Shown here one piece after another: positions 9,113-16,136 of a stretch of 64,000 nt of DNA. The number at the start of each line of letters is the position of its first letter. Position 1 is the first letter of the stretch. The DNA comes from Bordetella sp. BOR01. GTDB lineage: Bacteria; Pseudomonadota; Gammaproteobacteria; Burkholderiales; Burkholderiaceae_B. Below the pieces are notes generated by a model. It was not told where the DNA came from. It searched no databases and saw nothing but the letters and a program-made list of their open reading frames with translations. Made by a program: the position numbers and the translations under genes. The DNA is taken from positions 1,426,001 through 1,490,000 of the forward strand of contig NZ_JAHUWT010000001.1 of assembly GCF_019218885.1 (NCBI RefSeq), in the 5' to 3' direction.

Positions 9113-9739
9113 TCATGGCCAGCCGTGCTCCAGGATGCGGCGCAGCGTTGCCTCGAGCACCTGTGGGTCGGCACGCGGGCCGCCCGGCACGTCGAATTTC
9201 CCATCCAGCGCCAGGTGTGCAAAACCATGCACCGTAGACCAGGCGCCCAGTAGCAGCGCCTGCGTAGAGGCATCGAGCGGCTGCCCGGCTGGAAAGCCGG
9301 TGTAGTCGCGGATGGCATTTTCCAGTTCGGCGAAAGCCGCCTGGCCGGCCGCCAGCAAGCGGGCATCGTCGATCAGCCGGTCTTTGCGGAACATCAGCTG
9401 GAAACGTGCCGGGTAGGCCAGCGCAAAGCGCACATAGCCCAGGCCCTGGGCGCGCAATCGCGCAGCGGGGTCGTTGCCACCCGCCTGCGCGCCCTCGTGC
9501 AGGTATTGCGTCAGTGCCTCGAATCCCAGTATGGCGACCTCGGTCAGCAGCCCGGCCGCGCTGCCGAAGTGATGCAGCGGCGCGGCCGGCGATACATCGA
9601 CGCGGCGCGCCGCCTCGCGCAGCGTGAACCCTTCCAGGCCACGTTCGGCCAGGATGGCCTCGGTGGCCTCGGTCAGGGCATCGCGCAGGGCGCCATGGTG
9701 ATACGCGGCATGGGCAGTGGCGGCTTTCTGTCTGGGCAT
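9113..9739 (-). CDS. TetR family regulator with WHG-type C-terminal domain
   Basis: A 208-residue regulator. Residues about 10-60 form the TetR helix-turn-helix (ALTEATEAILAERGLEGFTL, then REAARRVDVSPAAPLHHFGS). The C-terminal ligand domain carries AWSTVHGFAHLALDGKF, the W-x-x-x-H-G signature of the WHG subfamily. It is divergent from an ABA4-like membrane gene across a 79-base gap that contains a palindrome (9787-9805), so it most likely represses that gene and itself. The ligand is unknown. It converges on the ABC exporter with 21 bases between, so a role for the exporter is not implied. Confidence 0.9.
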   Translation of the reverse strand: MPRQKAATAHAAYHHGALRDALTEATEAILAERGLEGFTLREAARRVDVSPAAPLHHFGSAAGLLTEVAILGFEALTQYLHEGAQAGGNDPAARLRAQGLGYVRFALAYPARFQLMFRKDRLIDDARLLAAGQAAFAELENAIRDYTGFPAGQPLDASTQALLLGAWSTVHGFAHLALDGKFDVPGGPRADPQVLEATLRRILEHGWP

Positions 9740-9757
9740 GGCCTGGGCGGGTGGATC

Positions 9758-9786
9758 TTTACATTGTTCAAAACCGATGCTACCTT
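9758..9786 (+). promoter_or_regulatory. Sigma70-like promoter for the ABA4-like gene
   Basis: TTTACA at 9758-9763 and TACCTT at 9781-9786 are separated by 17 bases, and TG at 9778-9779 gives an extended -10. The predicted transcription start (about 9793) falls inside the palindrome at 9787-9805, so repressor binding would block initiation. This is inferred by eye. Confidence 0.5.
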
Positions 9787-9805
9787 ATTTAAACGCTGTT
9801 TAGAT
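9787..9805. promoter_or_regulatory. Candidate TetR operator (19-bp imperfect palindrome)
   Basis: The perfect core TAAAC-GCT-GTTTA at 9790-9802 has flanking AT/AT pairs at 9787-9788 and 9804-9805. It sits between the divergent TetR and ABA4-like genes, immediately downstream of the predicted -10. Size and position are usual for a TetR-family operator. The 13 bases TTATTTAAACGCT recur at 11099-11111, downstream of the ABA4-like gene. Confidence 0.55.
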
Positions 9806-9818
9806 TGGGCGGTGCATC

Positions 9819-11024
9819 ATGATCGAAACACTATTCGGCGCGGGTGGCGCGCTGGCGCTGCCCGCCTGGGTGGCCCTGTCGGTATCGCCCTGGCTGGGCC
9901 GCTGGCGGCCGGCCATCTGGGCCGCGACAGGGCGGGTTATCCCGCTGGTGCTGGCGGCGGCATACCTGGGGCTGGTGCTGGCTTATTGGCCGGTGCCAGG
10001 CGGCGGCTACGATACGCTCGGCGCCGTGCAGGCGCTGTTCGCCCATCCCGGCATGCTGACGGCAGGCTGGTATCACTTCCTGGCATTCGACCTGTTCGTG
10101 GGCACCTGGATCGCCCGCGAGGGGGTGCGCCTGGGCATGCCTCGCATACTGCTGGTGCCGTGCTTCGTGCTGACCTTCTGGTTCGGGCCGGTCGGCTTGC
10201 TGGCATTCTTCGGACTGCGCGCCGCGCCCTGGGGCCTGCAGGCGGCGCGCGTGCTATTGCAGCGCCAGCGGGGGCTTGCAATCTTCGGCATGGTGCTGTG
10301 GGTGGCGCTGGCGCTGGCGGCTATTGCGGCCATGCTGGATCCGCGCACCCTGGCGGGCGTGGGTGTGTGGGCCAAGCCCATGAAATTCATGGCCGCCATT
10401 GGCCTGTATGCGCTGACCCTGGCATGGCTGATCGGCGAACTGCCGGCCGCGCGGCGCCATGCGCTGCCGATGCGCGCCACCGTGTGGCTTGCCGTGGCGA
10501 GCGGTGCGTTCGAGGCGCTCTACATCACGTGGCAGGGCGCGCTGGGGCAGGCCTCGCATTTCAATGTCGATACGCCGTTTCACGCCGCGATGTACATCTT
10601 GATGGGTATCGCCGCGCTGCTGTTCGCTGCTACGGCGCTGCCGGTCGCGCATCAGCTATGGCGTCATGCCGACGGCATGGCGCCAGCCTATCGGCTGGGC
10701 GCGATATTGGGCCTGGTATTGACTTTCGTGGCGGGGGCGGGGGTCGGCGTGGCCATCAGCGCGCATGGCGGGCCACTGGTGGGCGCTGCCGCCGGGCCAG
10801 GCTTGCCTGTCGTGGGCTGGTCGATAAGCGGTGGCGATTTGCGGGTGGCGCACTTCCTGGGTGTGCATGCGCAGCAGGTCTTGCCGGTGGCGGGCTGGCT
10901 GCTGGCGCGCGCGGTCGGGCGCGGTGCTGTGCCCGCGATGGCGTTGTGCGGGGCGGGGTATGCCGGCCTGGTGGCGTTGGCCCTGGCGCAGGCCTATGCG
11001 GGCGGTCCGCTGATCGCCTTTTAG
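9819..11024 (+). CDS. ABA4-like membrane protein with C-terminal membrane extension
   Basis: The 401-residue polytopic protein starts with an ABA4-like (DUF4281) domain of about 140 residues. Its hallmark is MLTAGWYHFLAFDLFVGTWIAREG followed by LLVPCFVLTFWFGPVGLLAFFGLR. Plant ABA4 is linked to neoxanthin synthesis, but bacterial members are uncharacterised and nothing carotenoid-related is nearby. The remaining 260 residues add about six more membrane segments with conserved polar sites (KPMKFMAAIGLYALT, SHFNVDTPFHAAMYI). This is an inner-membrane protein controlled by the divergent TetR gene. No enzymatic function can be assigned. Confidence 0.75.
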   Translation: MIETLFGAGGALALPAWVALSVSPWLGRWRPAIWAATGRVIPLVLAAAYLGLVLAYWPVPGGGYDTLGAVQALFAHPGMLTAGWYHFLAFDLFVGTWIAREGVRLGMPRILLVPCFVLTFWFGPVGLLAFFGLRAAPWGLQAARVLLQRQRGLAIFGMVLWVALALAAIAAMLDPRTLAGVGVWAKPMKFMAAIGLYALTLAWLIGELPAARRHALPMRATVWLAVASGAFEALYITWQGALGQASHFNVDTPFHAAMYILMGIAALLFAATALPVAHQLWRHADGMAPAYRLGAILGLVLTFVAGAGVGVAISAHGGPLVGAAAGPGLPVVGWSISGGDLRVAHFLGVHAQQVLPVAGWLLARAVGRGAVPAMALCGAGYAGLVALALAQAYAGGPLIAF

Positions 11025-11101
11025 TTGCCGGGGTCGCGGCACGGCGATATTCATTTTTTTTGAAAAAAGATTATTTTGAAAATAAATGTATCTTCGGTTT
11101 A

Positions 11102-11142
11102 TTTAAACGCTTTTAAACGCCCCTTTAAACGATTTTTAAACG
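11102..11142 (+). repeat. Four phased TTTAAACG direct repeats
   Basis: TTTAAACG occurs at 11102, 11112, 11124 and 11135, at spacings of 10, 12 and 11 bases, so all copies face the same side of the helix. The array ends 10 bases before a plausible -35 element, which is the usual place for an activator. The first copy is embedded in TTATTTAAACGCT, also found at the TetR/ABA4 operator (9785-9797). Confidence 0.7.
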
Positions 11143-11152
11143 AACCGGGATA

Positions 11153-11180
11153 TTGATGGTTTTCGTAAATACGCTAGGAT
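11153..11180 (+). promoter_or_regulatory. Candidate promoter of the Hint-domain gene
   Basis: TTGATG at 11153-11158 and TAGGAT at 11175-11180 are 16 bases apart. A start near 11187 would give about 220 bases of leader before the Hint ATG. The -10 is weak, in keeping with a promoter that needs an activator at the phased repeats just upstream. Confidence 0.4.
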
Positions 11181-11316
11181 GATTAATCAGGTAAAGCGGC
11201 TGTCCAACAAAAGTATTTATTTGAATGGAACGGTCACGGGCATTGCCTGCTTGCTTCGGTCCAGAGCGATATGCATTAACTCGTGGGTTTTCTGTTTTCT
11301 GTTTTATGGGTGAGTG

Positions 11317-11403
11317 ATGGCTACTGAAGAAACCGTACGCATGAGCGCAGAAGACCCGCTAGTTTGCGATTTTCCGTTTTCTACCGCTTTTATGAATGAG
11401 TGA
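11317..11403 (+). CDS. Possible 28-residue leader peptide, in frame with the Hint gene
   Basis: ATG at 11317 opens a 28-codon frame (MATEETVRMSAEDP through STAFMNE) ending in TGA at 11401. The Hint ATG follows in the same frame after one codon (CCA). A three-codon micro-ORF (ATG GGT GAG TGA, from 11306) overlaps its start as TGATG. The bases around both starts resemble each other (GAGTGATGGCT and GAGTGACCAATGGCT), suggesting a local duplication. The leader could couple translation, or leaky TGA-C readthrough could extend the Hint protein. It may also be chance. Confidence 0.35.
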   Translation: MATEETVRMSAEDPLVCDFPFSTAFMNE

Positions 11404-11406
11404 CCA

Positions 11407-13062
11407 ATGGCTGACCAAGATATATCCGTAGGCGGGCCATCCCCTTCCAGTGTGACGATCGATCAAGGCGACTACGCTGAAGATACAGCAGTTCATTCAA
11501 CTTTCTACACCCTGGGCACTTTGAACATTGCTAACGAATCGGATTCTGCCGATGTCCTGGATGTTAGCGTGCATTTGGCTGAGTTTGCGGCTGGCATCAA
11601 GTTGAACGTGGAAGAGAATGCAAACGTCAACCTGACCAGCCTGTCGCTTGACGATCGTCCCTTCATTCCGGGCGATTATCCCGTATACGAATTCAGCGTT
11701 GCAGACGGCGCCACATTGGATATGTCGTCTGGCTTCCTCAGGCATGTCCTGGGACAGGACGCCATGCCCAATCAAGGCCAGATTTTTGTCGATCTTAGCG
11801 GCCCGGGCACCTCGACCTTGATTTTTGATAGTGCGGACATTGTTTATTTTTCCGACGATCCCGGTGCCTCCGCCACGTTCACCGGAATATCTGCCGGCGA
11901 CCAGGTCGTGGTTCCGGGCGCCGCCAGCGCTACCTATGCGAATGGCATGCTGACTTTTCAGGATGCGTCCGGTGGTACTCTCGCGGACTTCCATGCCGCG
12001 GGCCTGAACCCGGAAGATATTACCTTCGAAAATGGCACGATGACCTACGCGTGCTACCTGAAGGGTACGCATATCGCCACGCCAGGCGGCGAAGTCCAAA
12101 TCGAGAATATCAAGGCAGGCGATCGGGTCCTGACCGCCAGTGGCGACGTTGCCACCGTGAAATGGCTGGGCCACCGCACGCTGCGCAAGCAGCGTATTCC
12201 GACAAAAGACGCGATTCGCGCCTTTCCCGTTCTGTTCAAGAAAGACTCGATCGCCAAGAACCGGCCCCATCGGGACCTGATGCTGTCACCCGGGCATCAC
12301 GTCTATTTCGATGGCGCGCTGATTCCGGCCATGCTGCTGGTGAATGGCCGGACGATTATCCAGCAGTTCGATATGAAGGTCTTCGAGTATTTTCATATTG
12401 AACTGGAACGGTTCGACATTATCCTGGCCGAGGGCGTGCCGGCGGAATCGTATGTGGATACGGGCAACCGCAAGATGTTCCAGAATGCCAAGGCCGTGGC
12501 TTTGCATCCGGATTTCGCGCCTGCTGAAGGGCGCCCGGTAATCGAGGGCATCGAGGTGGTGCGATCGGGGCCCGTGGTGGAAGCGGTGCGCAAGCGCCTG
12601 TTTCAGCGGGCCCAGGCCTTGACCCAGTCCGTGCGCGTAGCGGATCCCGACCTGCGCATCGAAGTCAATGGCCAGGAAATCCGGGCTCAGGACCCTCGCC
12701 AAGGGGAAGGCGTCATCCGCTTCGTCTTGCCGGCCGGCATTGGCGATGTGCGTATCCGCTCTCGTTCGGCGGTGGTGCGCGAAACATCGCTCAGTGCCCG
12801 CCGCGATTTGCGGCAAGTGGGCGTGGGCCTGGTACGCATCACCATCGAAGACCAGGAAGGCCGCCGCGATATCGACCTGCAGAGTACGCGACTGGGCGGC
12901 ATGCATGCGCCACAGGACGTGCATGGCGTTGCCATGCGCTGGACCACCGGCGACGCAGTGATCCCGGCCGCATTGCATGGCGTCAACGGCCCGGCGGTGC
13001 TGGAACTGCATGTGCTGCGTACTTACTCGTACTGGGACGACGCCCTGCAACGCGCAGCCTAG
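11407..13062 (+). CDS. Hint-domain (Hint_2) protein with beta-rich N-terminus
   Basis: The 551-residue protein has three parts. Residues 1-214 are acidic, serine/glycine-rich and beta-like, without a signal peptide. Residues 216-360 are a Hint_2 (hedgehog/intein-type) domain. It starts at Cys216 in MTYACYLKGTHIATPGG, then has IENIKAGDRVLT, SPGHHVYFDG (His297/298) and FHIELERFDIILAEGVPAES. Residues 380-551 are of unknown type. Hint domains cut or rearrange the peptide bond before the cysteine, so cleavage at Ala215-Cys216 is expected, but no ligation partner is seen. There is no good ribosome site, which fits coupling to the leader ORF. GC content in the 5' part is lower than in neighbouring genes. 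The stop codon shares CTAG with that of the convergent MotB-like gene. Confidence 0.82.
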   Translation: MADQDISVGGPSPSSVTIDQGDYAEDTAVHSTFYTLGTLNIANESDSADVLDVSVHLAEFAAGIKLNVEENANVNLTSLSLDDRPFIPGDYPVYEFSVADGATLDMSSGFLRHVLGQDAMPNQGQIFVDLSGPGTSTLIFDSADIVYFSDDPGASATFTGISAGDQVVVPGAASATYANGMLTFQDASGGTLADFHAAGLNPEDITFENGTMTYACYLKGTHIATPGGEVQIENIKAGDRVLTASGDVATVKWLGHRTLRKQRIPTKDAIRAFPVLFKKDSIAKNRPHRDLMLSPGHHVYFDGALIPAMLLVNGRTIIQQFDMKVFEYFHIELERFDIILAEGVPAESYVDTGNRKMFQNAKAVALHPDFAPAEGRPVIEGIEVVRSGPVVEAVRKRLFQRAQALTQSVRVADPDLRIEVNGQEIRAQDPRQGEGVIRFVLPAGIGDVRIRSRSAVVRETSLSARRDLRQVGVGLVRITIEDQEGRRDIDLQSTRLGGMHAPQDVHGVAMRWTTGDAVIPAALHGVNGPAVLELHVLRTYSYWDDALQRAA

Positions 13063-14060
13063 CCGGGCTCTAGCGCGGCCATCTCGTTTCCGTGCTCGTG
13101 CCGCGGTGTAATTTCCATGATGAGTTCCACCCGGCGGTTGGCCGCACGCCCGGCCGAGGTGTCATTGGATGCGATGGGGCGCGTGTCGGCATAGCCCACG
13201 GCACGCAGCCGTGCCGGTGCCACGCCATCGCGCACCAGCTCGCGCAGCACGCTGGCGGCGCGGCCGGCGGACAGTTCCCAGTTCGACGGAAACTGGCGTG
13301 TCTGGATCGGCACGGGATCGCTGTGGCCTTCTACCGACACAGGATAGCCCTGGCTGCGGTTGATGACCCCGGCCATGCGCTGGATCAGGCCCAGCCCGTT
13401 CGGGCTGAGCATGGCCTGGCCCGAGGGGAACAGCAATTCATTGCTGATGCGAAAGCTGATGGATTTTTCGTTGACGATGACGTCCACGCCGTCGCCCAGA
13501 TCGTCCAGGCCCAGCTCGGCGATAGTGGGCGGGGCGGGCTCGGGCTCGGCGGGTTCCGCGGGCGGCGCATCGCTGGTTGCGGCGCCGGGGGCTTGCTGGA
13601 TGCTCGGAACCGGCGGGGCGAGTGCATCGGTGGCGATGGCGTCAGGGCTTGCAAGCGTGCCTGATGTCTGCGGGGCCGCCGCTGCCATATGCCCAGGCAT
13701 GGCAAGTGCCGCCATGGCGTCCGTCAGCGCGGTGTCCAGCGCCGCCCATGCGGCTGGCGGCGCGCCGGCCTGGGCAACAGATCCCACCAGCTCGACCGGC
13801 AGGTCTGCCGCCTGCGCGGGCCCGGGCAGTTTCGATACGGCCAGCAGCACGACCAGCATGGCCAGCAGCAGGGTGATCAAGTCCAGATACGTCAGCAGCC
13901 AGCTTTCGGATTCGGGCTCGTTGGGCGGCTCGACGTGCCAGCGCGCGAAGCGCCCGCCGCCGTGCAGCACGGGCCGGCCGGCCGGCGCTGCAATGCGGGG
14001 GCCGGGCCGGCGCTGCTGGTGCTGCCTGCGCAGGGCGTCGATGCGGTCGGCCAGGCTCAT
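13059..14060 (-). CDS. MotB-like protein with OmpA peptidoglycan-binding domain
   Basis: This 333-residue protein has a basic cytoplasmic N-terminus of about 50 residues. One membrane helix (WLLTYLDLITLLLAMLVVLL) carries Asp60, the position of the proton-binding aspartate in MotB/PomB. A long Ala/Pro linker (about 85-190) is followed by an OmpA-like domain with VSVEGHSDPVPI, NWELSAGRAASVLREL and GYADTRPIASND. It would pair with the MotA-like product of the overlapping upstream gene as a proton- or sodium-driven stator anchored to peptidoglycan. No flagellar genes are near, so the machine it drives is unknown. The gene stops within 4 bases of the convergent Hint gene. Confidence 0.85.
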   Translation of the reverse strand: MSLADRIDALRRQHQQRRPGPRIAAPAGRPVLHGGGRFARWHVEPPNEPESESWLLTYLDLITLLLAMLVVLLAVSKLPGPAQAADLPVELVGSVAQAGAPPAAWAALDTALTDAMAALAMPGHMAAAAPQTSGTLASPDAIATDALAPPVPSIQQAPGAATSDAPPAEPAEPEPAPPTIAELGLDDLGDGVDVIVNEKSISFRISNELLFPSGQAMLSPNGLGLIQRMAGVINRSQGYPVSVEGHSDPVPIQTRQFPSNWELSAGRAASVLRELVRDGVAPARLRAVGYADTRPIASNDTSAGRAANRRVELIMEITPRHEHGNEMAALEPG

Positions 14061-14986
14061 GGGCGCGCGGCGGCCGTGCGGGCCAGCGATGCCGTCGCGC
14101 CAGCGGCGGGCCGGGCCGGCTTGGCGGGGCTTGGCCTGGTTGCGGCATGGGCGGCCTTCACGGCCTTGTTCGCAGCCTTGCCGGCGGCCTTGGTCCTGGC
14201 GGTGACGGCGTGGCCGCCATCATAGACCTCGTCCTCGATGTCCATCATGAACGAGTTCAGTGTTTCGCGCACCACGGCCGGCCCTCGGCGCGCGCACATC
14301 ATGGAAATGCCTTGCAGCACCATGTTCATCAGCATCAGGCGTTGTTCGGTGCGGCGTTCCAGCTTGACTGCAATCGGCTTGCAGACCAGGTTGGCCAGCA
14401 GGATGCCGTAGAACGTGGTCATCAGCGCCACCGCCAATTGCTGGCCGATCAGCACCATGTCGCCGCTGCCCAGCACCGCCATCAGGTTGATCAGCCCCAC
14501 CAGCGTGCCCAGCATGCCGAAGGCCGGTGCGAAGCCCGCCATGATGCGGAACATCTGCGCCTCGGCGTGTTCGCGCGCGCGCAGGCGGGCGATGCGCCAT
14601 TGCAGCAGCTCGATGATCTGGTCTTCCGGCGTATGGTCGATCACCAATTGCACGCCGGTGCGCAGGAATGGATTCGATACTTGCTTGAGCGCCTGTTCGA
14701 CCTTGTGCACGTCGTCGTTCATCCATAGCTGCGCCATGGAGACCAGTTCGTCGATATCGCGGCGCGAATCGATCTGTTCGCTGCGAAATACGGTGCGCAC
14801 CAAAGCGAACACGCGCGCGACTTCGCGCAACGGATAGCTGATGAACAAGGCGGCGCAGGTGCCGCCCAGCACGACCACCAGGCCGGCCAGGTTGATGTAC
14901 AGGGTCGGATCCGTGGCGGAAAACGCCAGCGCGGCCGCCAGCGTGACGACCGCGACCACGATGCCGATGAGGGTAGAGGGGTTCAT
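14057..14986 (-). CDS. MotA/TolQ/ExbB family proton-channel protein (MotA/PomA-like)
   Basis: A 309-residue inner-membrane protein with the MotA layout. Two N-terminal helices (IGIVVAVVTLAAALAFSA and YINLAGLVVVLGGTCAALFI) are followed by a cytoplasmic loop of about 100 residues. Then come the two conserved channel helices (IMAGFAPAFGMLGTLVGLINLM and LAVALMTTFYGILLANLVCKPI). A lysine/alanine-rich tail of about 40 residues is additional to the family. The stop overlaps the MotB-like start by 4 bases, so the two are translationally coupled. It is shorter than defence ZorA proteins and lacks their long coiled tail. Confidence 0.87.
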   Translation of the reverse strand: MNPSTLIGIVVAVVTLAAALAFSATDPTLYINLAGLVVVLGGTCAALFISYPLREVARVFALVRTVFRSEQIDSRRDIDELVSMAQLWMNDDVHKVEQALKQVSNPFLRTGVQLVIDHTPEDQIIELLQWRIARLRAREHAEAQMFRIMAGFAPAFGMLGTLVGLINLMAVLGSGDMVLIGQQLAVALMTTFYGILLANLVCKPIAVKLERRTEQRLMLMNMVLQGISMMCARRGPAVVRETLNSFMMDIEDEVYDGGHAVTARTKAAGKAANKAVKAAHAATRPSPAKPARPAAGATASLARTAAARP

Positions 14987-15117
14987 GGAAAGTGAGCCTT
15001 GTGCAGGGATCTGCTGCGGAATGGACTCATTCTAGAAAGCGGCAGGGCGGGGCAATCGGCGGAGAACGGGACGAAAACGGCCGTTTTGCCGCATTCGCGC
15101 TTGTCACAAAAAAATAT

Positions 15118-15129
15118 AACCACATGGTT
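15118..15129. promoter_or_regulatory. ArsR operator, upstream copy
   Basis: AACCA-CA-TGGTT is a perfect inverted repeat. The 20-base block around it (15116-15135) recurs 39 bases downstream with one change. It touches the predicted -35 (TTGAAT, 15128-15133) of the ArsR gene. Confidence 0.7.
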
Positions 15130-15156
15130 GAATATTGGCGTGCAAGCGCATAACAT
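15128..15156 (+). promoter_or_regulatory. Promoter giving an apparently leaderless ArsR transcript
   Basis: TTGAAT (15128-15133) and TAACAT (15151-15156) are 17 bases apart. The expected start is at about 15163, which is the A of the ArsR ATG, and no ribosome site precedes that ATG. A leaderless mRNA is therefore likely. Confidence 0.5.
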
Positions 15157-15168
15157 AACCAAATGGTT
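15157..15168. promoter_or_regulatory. ArsR operator, downstream copy overlapping the start codon
   Basis: AACCA-AA-TGGTT is the second copy of the inverted repeat. The ArsR start codon (15163-15165) lies inside it, together with the predicted transcription start, so binding here should shut off the operon directly. Confidence 0.7.
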
Positions 15169-15546
15169 GAATATAACGTCCCCCCTCTGGACCGTATCTT
15201 TCATGCGCTGGCCGACCCTACGCGGCGCGCCATGCTGCGTGCGCTGGCCGATGGCGAACGGCCCATCGGCGAACTGGCGGCACCCTTCGATATGTCGTTT
15301 GCCGCTGCTTCCAAGCACGTCAAGGTGCTGGAATCGGCCGGCCTGGTCAGCCGCCGCGTGCAGGGCCGGCTGCATTTCTGCCGTATCGAGGCCAGCCCGC
15401 TGGCGCAAGCGCAGGCCTGGCTGCGCCATTACGAACCCTTCTGGACCCACAGGCTGGACACGCTGCAAGCGCTGCTGCAATCCGAGCCGGATGCCGATGC
15501 ACGGCCGCCGGCATCTTCTTCTTCCGACCGAGGACCACGCTCATGA
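15163..15546 (+). CDS. ArsR-family winged-helix regulator (AHSA1-linked type)
   Basis: A 127-residue regulator. The domain from FHALADPTRRAMLRALADGE to FAAASKHVKVLESAGLVSRR and VQGRLHFCRIE is the winged helix of the metal-independent ArsR branch. It lacks the CxC-type metal site. These proteins typically autorepress an operon with an SRPBCC/AHSA1 gene, and the next gene is exactly that, overlapping by 4 bases. The start ATG gives the common N-terminus MVEYNVPPLD and lies within an AACCA/TGGTT operator. The serine/proline-rich C-terminal tail is unremarkable. The inducer is unknown. Confidence 0.9.
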   Translation: MVEYNVPPLDRIFHALADPTRRAMLRALADGERPIGELAAPFDMSFAAASKHVKVLESAGLVSRRVQGRLHFCRIEASPLAQAQAWLRHYEPFWTHRLDTLQALLQSEPDADARPPASSSSDRGPRS

Positions 15547-16127
15547 ATACCGATGCTTCGTCTTACCGTAGCGGCTATGGTGAATTTGTCGAGTCAGGCG
15601 CTCTGCAGTTCGTGCGGGTGTTGCCGGGGCCGGTTGAACGCGTGTGGGCGTGGCTGGCCGATTCCGGCAAGCGCGCGCAATGGCTGGCTGCCGGCGAACT
15701 GCCGGCGCAGCCAGGCATGTGGTTCGAGATGCGCTTCGACCACAATGGCCTGACGCCCGATACCGGACCGGTGCCCGAGCGGTTTCGCGCCTATGAAGCA
15801 GGGGTTGCCACCCGGCACCGGTTATTGCGTTGCGAGCCGCCGCACCTGCTGTCGATCAGCTGGGGCGGGGGCAATGAAGAATTGTCGGAAGTGACGTTTG
15901 AGTTGTCGCCGCAAGGCGAACAGGTGCGGCTGGTGCTGACGCACCGCCGCCTGGTGCGCGGCGACACCTTGCGCAGCGTATCCAGCGGGTGGCATACGCA
16001 TTTGCAGGTATTGGCCGACAAGCTGGCCGGCCGCGTGCCGCCACCGTTCTGGACGATGGTCGACACACTGGAACAAGACTATGCGGCCCGGCTGGGCCAG
16101 GCGGCGGCGGGCAATTCCCCGCCGTAA
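15543..16127 (+). CDS. SRPBCC/AHSA1-like START-fold protein
   Basis: The 194-residue product has the AHSA1 (activator of Hsp90 ATPase-like) helix-grip pattern. Features are an opening strand ALQFVRVLPGPVERVWAWLADSGKRAQWL, central strands EVTFELSPQGEQVRLVLTHRRL, and the long C-terminal helix GWHTHLQVLADKLAG. Such proteins bind hydrophobic ligands in a cavity; ligand and role are unknown for bacterial versions. Its ATG overlaps the ArsR stop (ATGA), so translation is coupled and expression follows ArsR control. It converges on the DUF4168 gene 9 bases away. Confidence 0.88.
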   Translation: MNTDASSYRSGYGEFVESGALQFVRVLPGPVERVWAWLADSGKRAQWLAAGELPAQPGMWFEMRFDHNGLTPDTGPVPERFRAYEAGVATRHRLLRCEPPHLLSISWGGGNEELSEVTFELSPQGEQVRLVLTHRRLVRGDTLRSVSSGWHTHLQVLADKLAGRVPPPFWTMVDTLEQDYAARLGQAAAGNSPP

Positions 16128-16136
16128 CCGGAAAGC

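Larger units (their letters stand above)
11025..11316. other. AT-rich intergenic control region upstream of the Hint gene
   Basis: This 292-base stretch is conspicuously AT-rich compared with its surroundings. It contains a T8 run near 11053, four TTTAAACG copies (11102-11142), a possible promoter (11153-11180) and a long untranslated segment to the leader ORF at 11317. I see no gene in it. The composition suggests acquired DNA or a silencer-type (H-NS-like) target; that is inference. Confidence 0.6.

Noticed and set aside
11102-11142. Phased repeats as BvgA heptads
   Set aside because: TTTAAACG does not match the T-rich TTTCnTA-like BvgA heptad I recall; homology is not supported.
11401-11403. 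In-frame TGA before the Hint gene as selenocysteine
   Set aside because: No SECIS-like stem-loop is seen right after it, and the Hint ATG follows within 3 bases; ordinary termination or coupling explains it better.
12050-12500. Hint domain as a true intein
   Set aside because: No homing endonuclease and no split host protein are visible. The motifs match the free-standing Hint_2 type.
13059-14986. MotA/MotB-like pair as Zorya defence ZorA/ZorB
   Set aside because: The MotA-like protein is only 309 residues and lacks the long cytoplasmic coiled tail of ZorA. No ZorC/D/E helicase or nuclease gene is adjacent.
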